A stretch of 64,000 nucleotides of DNA from Choanephora cucurbitarum (GCA_025331435.1 JAIWNI010000025.1:124001-188000), one strand, 5' to 3'. Shown: positions 21,501 to 32,049, counted from the first letter of the stretch. Translations and numbers: made by a program. Notes: generated by a model not told the origin, from the letters alone.

Positions 21501-23265
21501 GAAAGCCGCAAAGTTTGTATGGGAACGAAAACACCAGGAAGCCTTTGAAGAAGTTAAGAATGCTATTGGTAATGCAACACAATTGAAGTATCCAAATCCT
21601 AAGGCACAATACAAGTTATATTGTGATGCTAGTGATCTAGGTATAGGAGCCGTGCTGGTGCAATGGGATCAAGAAATAATGGAAGACAGACCCGTCTGTT
21701 TCCTCTCACGAAAGTTGACCCCTACAGAATCCAATTACCCTACGGTTGAAAAGGAGTGTCTATCATTGGTGTTTGCGTTGTCCAGGTTGAGAAGATATGT
21801 GTTGGATAAAGAGCTGGTTATCCTTACAGACAGCACCGCAGTAAAATATTTGTTTACAAAATCAAATCCGGGTAGCCGTCTGCAACGATGGATAGTAGCA
21901 GTACAAGAATTCAAATACCAAGTACAGCACTTGCCTGGGAAGAGGAACATCGCTGCTGACGTTATGTCACGTTACCCGCCTATGAAACTAGAAGAAGGAG
22001 ATGAAGAATCACCCGACTACCATCTATACAATTCTTGGTTGATTGAAAGAGTAGAAGAAAGATATGAGACTCACTTAGCACAAATACATGAGGCATTACA
22101 AAAAGAAGCAAATGGAGAAAATACTGGTGACAAGAAACATCGAAATCTCTCCAGGTTTAGATTAGGAAAAGAAAAGTCGTTGTTACGCAAAGTTGGTGAT
22201 AGATACGTGAAGGTGCCCACCTATGAAGAAAGGGAGAAGATATTGAAAGAAGTGCACGATGGACATGGCCATTTTGGTCAGGAAGCAACCTGGCAACGTC
22301 TGTACAGCCAATATTGGTGGCCGGAAGCTTACCAGACAGTAAAAGAATACGTCAAGACTTGCGAAGAATGTCAAATTCATTCTTATTTGCCCAACAAATT
22401 AGAATCAAAAGGGATCGTTCCAATTAAGAACCTATTTGAAAGGTTTGCCATAGATTATGTGGGGCCATTTCCCACCAGTGACAGAAAAAACAAGTATATC
22501 ATTACCGCAGTGGAATACTATACCGGTTGGCCTATCGCCAAGGCAGTAAGAAGAGCCGATTCTGATACTACGGTGAAGTTCTTGTACGAAGACATCTTCT
22601 GTAACTTTGGTCCCAGTGCAAAGTTATTATCCGATAACGGCACCCACTTTACAAGCGAAGAAGTAGAAAAATTCGTCCAGTTCGTCAACACAACTCACCA
22701 GTTCGCAGCACCATATCATCCACAAACAAACGGAAAAGTAGAACATTTGAACGGGGTCTTGGTCCGAGGTATCAGGAAAATGGTGGAAAATAATCCTAAG
22801 AATTGGGACACATACCTGCCGGTCATATTGTACGCCTATCGAACGAAAGTTCACAAGACATTTGGTATATCACCCTTCGAAGCCCTATATGGAGTACCGC
22901 CTAGGTCAACAGATAACGATCCATTGCAAACACTTGGTAGAAAACTAGGTATAGAAAGACTGTACTTATTGTTGGACAAGAGACTGGGTGATGAAGAAGC
23001 GTATTTTGCTCGTCAAGAAAGGAAAGAAGCAGCGAAGACCAAATTAGAAATTGGTGATCAAGTTATTAGGACCAAAGCAATCAAGAAGAATAAGCTGGAT
23101 GCAAACTACCAAGACCACGTATATGTAATCCTAGGCAAATTTCACAACAATACATATATCTTGATGAATCATCAAGGTCAAAAGATTAAGAGAGCAGTCA
23201 ATGGCAACCATTTGAAGAAATTTAATGCAAGAAAGAATCAAGCATTAAATATATTCAAGGCTTAA
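18526..23265 (+). CDS. Gypsy-1 Gag-Pol polyprotein
   Basis: A single 1579-residue frame. Gag (about 1-330) ends in two zinc-knuckle-like motifs; the first is a canonical CX2CX4HX4C (CYNCQESGHVANNC, about residue 250). The protease has an unusual D-A-G active site (ILDAGSHCS, about 475) followed by LLLGSDYM. The reverse transcriptase has the TIDLLKGFNQI and YIDDITIYS (about 884) blocks. The RNase H motif YCDASDLGIGA lies near 1031. Integrase has an HHCC finger (about 1240-1290) and the catalytic triad D (IDYVGPF, 1308), D (LSDNGTHF, 1368), E (NGKVEHLNG, 1404), spaced DD35E. A short C-terminal domain follows without a chromodomain. No stop or frameshift separates gag from pol, so ratio control by frameshifting is not used. 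Confidence 0.95.
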   Translation: MAQVNMLAAGVIRIPEFNEKMDPAQWLKTFEANMNVIKMDDEQKLSLVTGYLASTLISSWYYQHEFSDWNQFKTKLTERFQAPKVNMNTLLGKILSAGRLENESIKDYNNRFDQMVASYDKARSKNEGWGSINTKVLKDTYVDGLKPHYLKIIVKQHVPKDLIEAQKIALRECDDAEEVMLTKHVVKGVTAEVQLKEDNVFMKDKATKKQENYPEKKHKDIEKKVEDLTESLQRLTLLVERNQVPSKNTCYNCQESGHVANNCRKSCKLCQGQLGEHLFWNCPKYEKRPTSSSFLVMKANKEEPSTNYTETYAVEKRKHESSSERDVRVSRSGKRNKVHDTIPPHLKKKQVTPGKVTPETQGKNTPDMVKTPKTNDSKDLVQGIDINEILHSKRYTSSLDELMKIPGVRTAILRKTKKTRKSPKTKSISNKEIVEVYRVERGNTIRQFANNINNGTGAPRVEAIVGGEMLVDAILDAGSHCSIMSRSLAEDLNVPITNGDSTAGSRMADGNLVRPIGEVKELLVSVQGVLVKMSFVVFKNPPYDLLLGSDYMKLLGIAADYSTSHFSIRTDNGLVPLEVAFDTHILRKQRLNQGELSSSESEKDYTSDEDGSTEDDTYDSYYESYLVIPCKDEGETYYTMANERYNDQAIVPLDPTEPTSDEVKTQVLETKIGECIELDENQKHQLLNILKDYLVVFGIDYNDLKQTHLVKLHIETGDHQPILKKPNKYMSHSELEDLKMELDKMLKTGQIVPTMHLPNKEGKNSFGWAFPVMYVGKKNTKERRLVVQFQELNAITKRDPWPLPSITHLMESYAGAKYFTTIDLLKGFNQIQVEDDSIHKLTMTTPWGCYSYKVMPFGIVNGPACFSRAIYLAMQDFIDQFVTTYIDDITIYSKTFDEHLQHIAMVLKRLAEVNMTVKPSKAQFANKEVEVLGFSISSQGIAPCQANIDKVIAFPVPRNKTDIRAFSALAGFYRRHINCFSDIISPLNDLLKKAAKFVWERKHQEAFEEVKNAIGNATQLKYPNPKAQYKLYCDASDLGIGAVLVQWDQEIMEDRPVCFLSRKLTPTESNYPTVEKECLSLVFALSRLRRYVLDKELVILTDSTAVKYLFTKSNPGSRLQRWIVAVQEFKYQVQHLPGKRNIAADVMSRYPPMKLEEGDEESPDYHLYNSWLIERVEERYETHLAQIHEALQKEANGENTGDKKHRNLSRFRLGKEKSLLRKVGDRYVKVPTYEEREKILKEVHDGHGHFGQEATWQRLYSQYWWPEAYQTVKEYVKTCEECQIHSYLPNKLESKGIVPIKNLFERFAIDYVGPFPTSDRKNKYIITAVEYYTGWPIAKAVRRADSDTTVKFLYEDIFCNFGPSAKLLSDNGTHFTSEEVEKFVQFVNTTHQFAAPYHPQTNGKVEHLNGVLVRGIRKMVENNPKNWDTYLPVILYAYRTKVHKTFGISPFEALYGVPPRSTDNDPLQTLGRKLGIERLYLLLDKRLGDEEAYFARQERKEAAKTKLEIGDQVIRTKAIKKNKLDANYQDHVYVILGKFHNNTYILMNHQGQKIKRAVNGNHLKKFNARKNQALNIFKA

Positions 23266-23277
23266 GAGGGGGATGAC

Positions 23278-23606
23278 TGAAAGGTGGTAAAATGGTGTGT
23301 ATTTAGGGAATCATCGATTTGCCCTTTTCTTTTCTGGTTACTTCTCTGTCTTCTTGTGTATCTGTTACACCTATAGTACAATCCTTTATATATTTATCCT
23401 TTATTTTATTACTTTGTTCTTTCTTCGGATTTTGTCTCAAACATAACTCGAGAATTAGAAAAAGTAAGCCATTTTTTTTTACAATATCAATATCATATCA
23501 TATACTTATCCAATAAAGCTTTTTACTATATATATTATCTTAAATATATTACAGACTAGTTAAATTCTATCTCCAAATCCAATCCGAAACAAATCCCAAT
23601 ATTTCA
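23278..23606 (+). repeat. Gypsy-1 3' LTR
   Basis: A 329-bp copy of the 5' LTR, beginning 12 bp after the gag-pol stop codon. It is directly followed by the second ACAT target duplication. Confidence 0.95.
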
Positions 23607-23610
23607 ACAT

Positions 23611-24560
23611 TCAATCCCAAAACCCAATATTTTCAAAAATAGCTTCTCCGTATCACCGAAAAATTACGCACAACACAAGAACATAGTTTGTCATCTTGTT
23701 TCTAAGTTAGAATCACTTAAACTGCTTTTCATACCTGCTTGAAGCTCGCATAGATCAATGCTCTTAACGAACCTTTTTTTATGAGCGTCGCGAAGTTCTT
23801 CACAAACCAACTACAATGGCATCAAATACAACTAGAATTCCTTTCTAAATAAAAAGCATCTCATTGCGCGTAGTTTTTTTTCTTGTATAGATTCAATTTG
23901 ATCATATGGCAAAAGTGTTTGTGATCTCTGAAGCCAAGATGTGTAGAAATCTGGTATAGTGTCACACAATTGTATATTAAATGGCACTTCTGCTGCCGTT
24001 GAAAGACCACGAGTAACTCGTTTAGGCACGTAAGTTTGTTTGACTCCCCTTTGACATAAAGGAGCTTCTGTGTATTATTATAGATTGATTACGCTCATGT
24101 GCTTTCTACTATCACTGAAGACAGACAGATGGCGTAAAAGGAAGGGAAATAGAGGCCGAACAAGAAGAAGTTTTTCAGCAATAAGGAAATTGTCAATACT
24201 CTAGTTCTATCCTCCTCCTTGTTTTTGTGAAACTAAATTATTTCTTTTTCTAAATTGCATAATCAATACCCATTTTCAGGGCGTGTGTTATGATCTAGAT
24301 TATGACTTTTAGAGCACTCCCAGAAAAAAACTCTTGCTTTTCTGGATAACATCTTTTATTTGATCTAATGCATAAATATCTTTGCTTTGAAAACTGATAC
24401 CATTTTTGGCCTGTAAAAGAATTTGCTTAGATGTGTGTAAAACTTTACTTTTTTTGATAAAGTATTGTATAGAAGAAATATTATTTAGTGTGACTAGAGT
24501 TGTGTAAAGCAAATTTGGTGGCATTGAAGACAACTGCATGCCTTGGTATTTTAATAGACA
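23611..24560 (-). other. Unidentified protein-like segments
   Basis: Minus-strand stretches at about 24085-23830 and 23815-23730 read like protein (for example TIPDFYTSWLQRSQ and VCEELRDAHKKRFVKS) and are bordered by possible splice sites, as does a frame at 24539-24309 that starts with ATG. I could not chain them into one gene and recognise no family. They may be exons of an unknown gene or a relic disturbed by the Gypsy-1 insertion next to it. Confidence 0.2.
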
Positions 24561-25119
24561 TCAAGTGTCTGCGTAACTTAGAATCGCTAAATTTAACAGC
24601 ATTAATTGTGGCAGCAAATTTAGACTGTCCTAAACAGGTATTTGGCTTGTGCGCGCATACTCAACTACAATTCACTACAATACTTGGTATAGTTTGAGCT
24701 CTGAAATATATGTTCTAGCTCAATCAGAACGGAAAGGATTTATCTGATAGAAACGTAATATATACTTAACAATGTAAAGGGTGGTTAACAATCGATCAAG
24801 TCGCGTTGCATTGTTCTTTTTGAAGCAAGAGCAGACAGAGACAGATGGTCGTTTTTTCAAAATGGAAGCTAACGTCGTAGAACGAGCGACATGACTTTCT
24901 TGTTTTCTAGTGCTTCTCTTTTCATTTTCAGCTTCACGGGCCTAAGAAGTGAAAGTGGTATTTGTGGTTTACAGTGTACCATCTTGATGTCTCCTTAATG
25001 CTCATATTAACCAATCAACCTTACAATTTTTTCCGCTCACTAGTACTAAATTAGGTATTCCAAAATCTTTTCTTTTTTTTTATGACATTGTTGTCCCAAA
25101 CGAATTTTTATAACTAGTC

Positions 25120-25452
25120 ATGGAAACACCTCATGAGCAACAACAAGCAGAATTGTTGAAGAGAATTATAACTAACATTGTAAAGTAAATCCAGTATATT
25201 TGTTCTGTTTAGCTCCTCTAAACTCTATGACATAGAGTGAGTTCAACCATTCGCTTCAAAAATTGAATCAAAAGCTAGAAGTAAGCAGGAAAAGAAGAAA
25301 TACGTATTTTGTCTAAAGGTTATCGATTTTAGTCTGTACGCGAGACCGATCGCAACGTAGACGAAATTGCTCAGAAATGGGCTCATTATCACAGTGCCTC
25401 TCGACTTTATATAGATAATACCAAGCAAGATAATCACCTCAATTCTAAATAG
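25120..25452 (+). CDS. DAD4: DASH/Dam1 complex subunit Dad4
   Basis: Three small exons (25120-25179, 25236-25280, 25333-25452) join in phase 0 to 74 residues. It starts METPHEQQQAELLKRIITNI, the hallmark start of Dad4 (MENPHEQ... in yeast), followed by the SLQKLNQKLE heptad region and IAQKWAHYHSASRL near the end. Both length and residue spacing match yeast Dad4 (72 residues). It forms part of the ten-subunit ring that couples kinetochores to microtubule plus ends in fungi. No single exon is long enough to stand out as an open frame, so the gene is easily missed. It lies only 73 bp before the next start codon on the same strand. Confidence 0.9.
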
Positions 25453-25525
25453 CGTCGCTAATAAAAAAAAAATTACACGCTGACGCGAAAATGCTTCTTT
25501 TTTTCTTTTTCAAATACAATTTTAA

Positions 25526-26185
25526 ATGACAGGCGACAATACCAAAATGAACGAAGCTACACCAATGGATATCTCAACTGAAATAGATGATCAAACTAAA
25601 CAACGACAAGAATGGGTCAAACGTATGCGACTTAAATTTTGTGTTCGTGAAGAATTTGCGCAAACAAAGGATATGATTTTCAAAGATGGGACACTAAATC
25701 AAGAGTAATTAGTGAGCTACCAGTCCTTAGATGGTCATGACATTTGACTTGTTTATACGCTCGTTATTCTAGATACTTTAGACCACCCAAAGATGCTGTG
25801 GAAGAACAAGAACGCAAATGGACAGAGACAGAGAGAAAACTGCTTATTCAAGGTATAGAGCAGTATGGTATTGGGCATTTTGGCGAGATCTCGAAAGAAT
25901 TATTACCGAAATGGGTAAGTGTCATTCAGTCTTATTACTTATTTCACCTAACTTGATCACTTTGTTTAGTCTACCAATGAATTGCGTATCAAATGTATTC
26001 GTCTGATAGGTCGCCAAAACCTTCAGCTTTACAGGGACTGGAAAGGGAATGCAGATGATATTGCTCAAGAATATGAGTTCAACAAGAAAGTCGGCTTGGA
26101 ACATGGCGGTTGGAAACAAGGCGTATTGGTCTATGATGATGAAGGTCGGATTGAGAAAGCATTACTGGAACACCATCAAAAATAA
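25526..26185 (+). CDS. SANT/Myb-domain protein of unknown function
   Basis: Three exons (25526-25704, 25773-25914, 25970-26185) give about 178 residues. A central SANT/Myb-like segment (about 75-130) has the spaced Trp residues and helix pattern WTETERKLLIQGIEQYG...F.EIS...LPKW, then an RIKCIRLIGRQNL helix. This would suit DNA or histone-tail binding. The rest is charged, with a closing EKALLEHHQK. A later in-frame ATG (25547) is possible. I do not recognise a named family. Confidence 0.75.
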
Positions 26186-26323
26186 AATTCCCCTTTTTGT
26201 CTCTTTCGAAAATAAGCCACACCTAACCTGTTCAATTTTTAAGTTAAGGGGAAGGTAATCCAGTTTTGTCTTCTCTTGTAGAAACAGCACGTCGAAAACA
26301 CACATACATACACATACCTCACC

Positions 26324-26842
26324 ATGTCTTCAACTACCGATACACAACGTAAAAGAAGTCTTTCAATAGAGAGTGATCATGAACCAAGAAAAAAGCGACC
26401 TCGAGAAAGCGATCAACTATTAGATGATCTCACCCAGATTCTTGCTCAGATCCGATCTACACCTTCTACAGGCGAAATCTCGGCTGACTTACTTAGTTCA
26501 TTTCGTATACTGATGTTACAAATCGAGAGTATGTCTTCGGATCGGAGTAACGTTGAAGCTAAAGACATGCGTGATCAGACTGATCGATACCTTGATGCTT
26601 GGTTTCAAGAGTTGATAGTAGAGTGTTTTTCGGAGAATGAAGATGGTGTGATTGATGGCCTAGAGGAAGAGAGCGAACTTACTGGTTCTCAAGCCAACGA
26701 GGATGAAGATGACGATATTGCACTGGCGTTAGCACTACAAGATGAAGAGGAATATTGCAAAGATATTTCAAAAGAAGAAATCTGTAGTAAAGTGAGAGGC
26801 GGACATGATGAAAACGAAGATGTCGAAATTGAAATTGTATAA
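26324..26842 (+). CDS. Acidic nuclear-type protein, unknown function
   Basis: A single-exon frame of 172 residues with an N-terminal basic cluster (RKRSLS...EPRKKRPRE) that looks like a bipartite nuclear localisation signal. A helical middle follows, then a strongly acidic C-terminal third. The stretch DDIALALALQDEEEY (about 132-146) resembles a ubiquitin-interacting motif, but the usual conserved Ser after the Ala core is not clear. It starts 138 bp after the SANT gene and is convergent with calcineurin B. Hypothetical; the frame looks genuine from composition and context. Confidence 0.6.
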   Translation: MSSTTDTQRKRSLSIESDHEPRKKRPRESDQLLDDLTQILAQIRSTPSTGEISADLLSSFRILMLQIESMSSDRSNVEAKDMRDQTDRYLDAWFQELIVECFSENEDGVIDGLEEESELTGSQANEDEDDDIALALALQDEEEYCKDISKEEICSKVRGGHDENEDVEIEIV

Positions 26843-27003
26843 TATTTAATAACAAACAATACCACAAACTACCACTACCACCACTACTCCTCCTATTAAT
26901 GTTGCTTTCACTACGATTATTACTTATCGCCTTTCTTATGTATTGCTTTAAAGAATTTATTGGGTACAAGATATACAGAATATAAGAAAAGAAAAGAGGG
27001 TAG

Positions 27004-27639
27004 CTAGAAGCTTTCAAGTGTCATCTGCTTTGCCACGTCTGTGTTTTCAACCATAACTAAAAACTCATCGAAACTAATTTTACCATCTCCATCTTTGTCT
27101 GCTTCCATGATTGTTTTGTCGACAATCTGCTGCAACTGGTTGTCTTTCAAATTACTGCCAACCATCATCTTGAGCACCAAGAATAATTCGCCATTTGAAA
27201 TAAATCCATCTCTATCCATATCATAAACCTTGAACGCAACTAGAGATGCCATTTTTTTTTGCTCATCAGCTTCAAACAAATCATTTCGTATGTGCTAGCT
27301 TACACTCAAGTTTTTCACGCTTATTGCCGCGAGCACTAAAGGCGCTAAGACCTTTGATAAACTCATGGAAATCTACATCGCCTCCACCATCTTCATCAAA
27401 AATAGCAATCATACGCGAGGCTAAAGGGTTGTTTGCAATCTGAGGAATAGACAGAAACTCGTCTTTGTCGATGGAGCCTGAATTATCTTTATCCAATTTC
27501 ATGAAACGCTTGTAAAGACGTTGAATTTCTTCCGCAGAAACTACATATCGACTTAATCATGTGGTAGACATAAGGAGAATAGTTACTTACAGTTGGATGA
27601 GTTGACCATATCCTCTAACTGTGAACCTGATTGCCCCAT
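27004..27639 (-). CDS. Calcineurin regulatory subunit B
   Basis: Three exons (27639-27591, 27540-27304, 27239-27004) give 173 residues, the normal length. The N-terminus MGQSGSQ fits N-myristoylation after Met removal. Four EF-hands are visible with complete loops: [36 protein letters not shown] and [12 protein letters not shown]. The protein binds calcium and the catalytic subunit A to make the Ca/calmodulin phosphatase that controls stress responses and, in Mucor, dimorphism. Identification is secure. Confidence 0.97.
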
Positions 27640-27995
27640 GTTGTATTTTGACTAAACTTGAAAAATAATAGAGAAAAAAAAATATAGTCAATTTTTTAAG
27701 TTTGATTTAATCCTCAAAAAAATTCTACACGGAACAGGCAACTAGTGAAATTGATTTGCTTAAGAAGAGTAAAAGAATAAGGAAGCCTTAATTAGTCTGA
27801 AATTCAAGAATGCTTACTTTTAAAAGGCTTCGCATCTTAGATATAAAGGGTGTGCGTGTATATCATCAAATTACGTTTTTGATTAAAAAGGTAAAAGAAA
27901 AGAGCCTATTTACTTATATATAATACAATAGTTTTGAAGATGGATAGAAATAAAAATCTTCAATACAATAATCAAGAGAACGAAAGACAAGGGAT
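27640..27995. other. Spacer between calcineurin B and ATIC
   Basis: AT-rich, no gene seen. It holds the calcineurin B promoter and the ATIC 3' end (both genes are on the minus strand). Confidence 0.5.
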
Positions 27996-30131
27996 TTAGT
28001 GGTGGAACAAACGCAAGTTGGTGTGAGCCATAACCATATCGTTGTTGTCAGCAGCAGCAATAACAGCTTCATCTTGAACTGAGCCAGAAGGTGCAGCGAT
28101 GTACTTCACACCAGATCGGTGAGCACGGTAAATGTTGTCAGAGAAAGGGAAGAAGGCATCAGAGGATACAACAGTGTCAGCCAACTTGCTCATCCATTCC
28201 TTACGCTCTTCGGCAGTCAAAGGCTCAGGAACTGTGTTGAAGAATGCTTCCCAAGCTTCACGTTCAACACCCTAATGTATGGCAATGAGTTGCATATCTC
28301 GTTTCAGTTTGTCATAAGTTCTTACCTCGCCAGTTTGATTAGTGACATAAAGGTCAATAGCGTTTGACTTATCAGCACGCTTGGTGCCCTTCTTGAAATC
28401 AAAAGCAAGCACCTTAGGGTGATGACGGAGCCACCTAAATTTTTTTTAAAAGAAAGCATAAGTCCATCCATTCTATCCAATGTTTCGTTCAAAATTACCA
28501 ATTGTCAGCCTTATCACCAGCAAGACGGGTACAGTGAATACGGGATTGTTGACCAGCACCAAGACCAATGACCATACCATTCTTGGCATAACAGACAGAG
28601 TTGGATTGAGTGTACTTAAGAGCAATGGTAGCTACAATCAAATCGTTAACAGCTTCCTTAGGTAAGTTCTTATTCTTAGAGACAACGTTAGTGAAGAGAG
28701 AGGCGTCAATCTTGTAACTGTTTCTCTTTTGCTCCAAGTAAAGACCATATACTTGTCTGATTTCTTGTTGTTCAGGCTCGTAGTTGGCATCCATCTTGAG
28801 AACACAGTACTTTCCGCCCTTCTTGGCTCTCAAGATCTCCAAAGCTTCAGGTTCGTAACCGGGAGCAATCACACCATCAGATACTTCACGGCTGATAATT
28901 TTAGCAGTAGCTACATCAACAACATCGGAGAGACCAATGAAATCACCGAAGCTAGACATACGGTCAGCACCACGAGCACGAGCATAGGCATTAGCCAAGG
29001 GAGTCAAAGGAACCTTGAGGTCATCTACTTGATAGACCTTCTGATCAACTTCACTTAAGGGAAGGCCAATAGCAGCACCAGCAGGAGAAACATGCTTGAA
29101 GGAGGCAGCAGCAGCAACACCAGTAGCTTCCTTAAGTTCCTTGACTAAAGCCCAAGAGTTCAAAGCATCCAAGAAGTTAATGTAACCTGGAGAACCACTC
29201 AAGACTTCGACAGGAAGCTTGCCTTCCTTAACGTAGATTTGAGCAGGAGCTTGATGAGGGTTAGCACCATAGCGAAGAGGCATCATAGCTTGATCCTTAG
29301 CGTATTGACGACGGAAGTAGTCAGAAATAGCAGTGTCATAATCAGCTGTGTGGTTGAAAGCCTTAAGGGCCAACAAATTACGAGTCTCTTGTGAGACTTG
29401 ACCATCCTTGAGCTCAGCAATGACCTTAGAGTAATCAGAAGGGTCAGAAACGATAGAAACGCGAGCGTGATTCTTGGCGGCAGCACGAAGCAAAGTAACA
29501 CCACCTTTATAGAACTGTTAGTTCTCTATTACATCTGTTTCAGCAAACCCTACTTACCAATATCGACTTCTTCAACAGCTTGAGGGATGGTTACATCTGG
29601 CTTAGCAATTGTTTCCTTGAAAGGATAGAGGTTACAAACAACAATATCAATCTTTTGGATTTGTTGTTCAGCAAGATCCTTTTCGTCACTTTCAATGTCA
29701 CGAGCCAAAATACCTAAAGAGAGATCGCATTAGAGCGTATGTTTCTTCCCTAGACTAACCATCTTAAAATAATTTACCACCATGAACAGCAGGATGCAAG
29801 GTCTTTACACGTCCTCCAAGCATTTCAGGAGCCTTTGTGATTTCAGAAACATCACTTTTGTGAAGAAGAATAAATTAGACTACTAACCAAATAAGATAAG
29901 TTCAAACAGACTTACCCAATGGGAATACCAGCTTCACGAACAAGCTTAGCAGTTCCACCAGAACCAAGCAAACGAACGTTCAAAGCGTGAAGTTCCTTTG
30001 CAAAGTCAAGAAGACCGGTCTTATCATAAACGGAGAGGATAGCTAAAAGGTTTTAACGTCAATCAACGCTTTTGCATTCTTTGGCCTTGTTTTTTGGGCT
30101 TGTTTATCAACCTACCAATCTTTTGAGACAT
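27996..30131 (-). CDS. Bifunctional AICAR transformylase / IMP cyclohydrolase (ATIC, PurH-type)
   Basis: Seven exons (30131-30116, 30042-29916, 29854-29778, 29713-29558, 29504-28499, 28434-28326, 28271-27996) give 588 residues, close to the usual 592. The N-terminal third is the MGS-like IMP cyclohydrolase ([29 protein letters not shown] and GGILARD motifs). The remainder is the AICAR transformylase: [23 protein letters not shown] (with the catalytic KH pair), [10 protein letters not shown] and SDAFFPF. It performs the last two steps of purine synthesis, formylating AICAR with 10-formyl-THF and closing the ring to IMP. The first exon is only 16 nt. Confidence 0.97.
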
Positions 30132-31611
30132 GACTTTTTGCTTCAATTAAGAAAAGTAAATGAAGTTTTGAAAAGAAAAAGAGTTTTAAAAAAACAAAAA
30201 AGTTTAACAAAAGTTTGTATCGTGTTTAACAAAATAGTTATCTTGGAAGTGACTGTCAAGATCTAAGTCATTTAGAAAATCTAGAGATGCATTGACAGCT
30301 CCATTCTCCGACGCGTTTTTTTGATTTACTCCAAATTCGGATGATATTAATTTTAGATTCATATCTCATCTCTTTTGAAAGCAAATCAATCAATAGTTAA
30401 GGCTGAACTAGAAATTTAAATTTTGTTCTGTTAGTCTTCAAATACGGCTACACCGTTAAAGCAAGATAAAATCTGCTACCCATATTTCATCTACAAGACT
30501 AAGGGAGAAGATATGGGTAATCCGCATTCCACTTAAAAGCAGATTGCCTTCTATTCAAGCGGTGTTGTTTTTACGAGGCTCCAAAATGAAATAATACTGC
30601 CTCTTCCTGCTTGCTCTTTTTTGAAAAAATAAACGAATCCATTAAGGTACAGTGTAGGTAAAAAAAAAAAGACCTGGCTCAGCAAAGGTATCATTGCAGA
30701 CTAAGTATACATGGGGCATCATAAGTTGGAGTGTCAAATCAAATAGTGGCTACAAATTGACAAAAGAAACAAAAAGGCCATAAGTGTCTCGGTAGAAGGC
30801 TGAATGTTATAAAAGCAGAATCGCCACAGAGTGTTGTTAACCCACTTCAACTAACCAAAAGCCGATAGATAAGTATCCCTCATACCCAGCCTTCCACTTG
30901 ATACAAGGCTACCACTTGGAATTTGTTACCAAGACTGAACCTGAGAGCCAGTGCCTTCATTAAAACATAGCAATTTGATGCTCGAGTATTTCATGAAGTT
31001 TATCTCAAGTTTTATTATAAAACGAGTTTTGATAAAAACAAGGAAAAAAAAAGAGATATGAATAGGCCTACTTTGAGATAAAGCACCAAAAGTAATCAAG
31101 CCAAATGAATTCATTTGGTCTATCATGGTTGCGAACAAAATACAGAATATCCAGCTGAATTGTTTTACTTGATCAAAACATGATCCCATTCTGCCTCAAG
31201 TATTCGAGTTGAAGATCAGTTCATCCATCGTGCTTTTTAAAGTTCAAGATATTATCAATGATCTGTGCAACAGTACTGAATTGATTATGAAATCATTGAT
31301 GCAGCATGCTTTCAGGCTGAGGCATTTATAGGCATAGCTGTAGGAATTCCTCGCATCAAATTATTAAGACTAAAGGCCATATACTAGAAAAAGTTGATCT
31401 TCATCTACCAAAGCTCGTTTCTTAGTCATGGACAGCTCGATGCTACTCTTCCCGAATTAGATAAAGACAATCATTGAGGTTTCTGATCCAAAAGTCTACT
31501 TTTCATCTACCATAATGCAATAAGCCATCTCAAAAACGTTAGATATAACGAAGAAAACGGGTAGATATCTTTTCTTTTTCAGTTTTATTAAATTTCGCAT
31601 CAATAGACCTG
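30132..31611. other. Upstream region of ATIC, no gene seen
   Basis: This must contain the ATIC promoter. The remainder is AT-rich sequence without recognisable genes; small frames such as 30926-31189 show no features. Confidence 0.45.
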
Positions 31612-32049
31612 TCAGGCAATCAACTCATATCTGGCCGGATCAAACTTATCTTGTTCAATTTCAATCCGGTAATTCGAATAAGCTTTGCTCATTCTTGGTG
31701 TCCCATTACACATGTGTTCCCCTTTGTCAAAATGAGAGATGAAGCTACAGGAAGCACAGTACCGTGAGTCATTTTTAGGGTCAATGAAATCAACTAGAAC
31801 GCAGCAGATATGCTAACCTCTTTACCGAAATAAAGGATAAGTTTGTACTATACTGGTATTTAAGACAATTGGTTCACTAGGGCTGTTGATGTTCTAAAAG
31901 GAAGTTGGTTTTTTCAAAAGCAAATTAGTCCTATTACAAAACATATAAAGTGTTTAGAATACACTGGAATTAAGGGCTCTTTTATTTTCCTCAAAGTTAT
32001 TAGGTCTGTGAAGACCGTCAGCATCTATGTTTGGTTGGCAAGGACCTTC
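31612..32049 (-). other. Possible 3' end of an unidentified gene (two exons)
   Basis: A minus-strand segment 32049-31964 (reading EGPCQPNIDADGLHRPNNFE...) can be spliced at a GTATTC donor to an exon at 31812-31612, which follows a clean TTAG acceptor and ends in TGA. The second exon encodes 66 residues with a Cys/His cluster (YCASCSFISHF...EHMC) that could bind zinc. The composition is protein-like and uninterrupted. I recognise no family, and the 5' exons were not found; a fragment around 32150-32080 in another frame may belong to it. It may be a real lineage-specific gene or a relic. Confidence 0.35.

Larger units (their letters stand above)
18152..23606 (+). mobile_element. Gypsy-1: intact Ty3/gypsy LTR retrotransposon
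   Basis: A 5455-bp element with 329-bp LTRs that appear identical, TG...CA ends and a 4-bp target duplication ACAT (18148-18151 and 23607-23610). One open frame covers gag and pol. A purine-rich tract (aagaggggga, ending just before the 3' LTR) fits the polypurine tract. The sequence after the 5' LTR does not look like a tRNA-complementary primer site. Identical LTRs and an open frame point to very recent insertion. Confidence 0.95.

Noticed and set aside
18526..23265. The 1579-codon frame as a host multidomain gene
   Set aside because: The order of gag knuckle, protease, RT, RNase H and integrase between two identical LTRs shows it is a retrotransposon polyprotein.
27..25452. Operon-like co-expression of neighbouring genes
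   Set aside because: Genes are on mixed strands, each has its own introns, and their functions are unrelated. Only the DAD4-SANT pair is close enough to raise the question.
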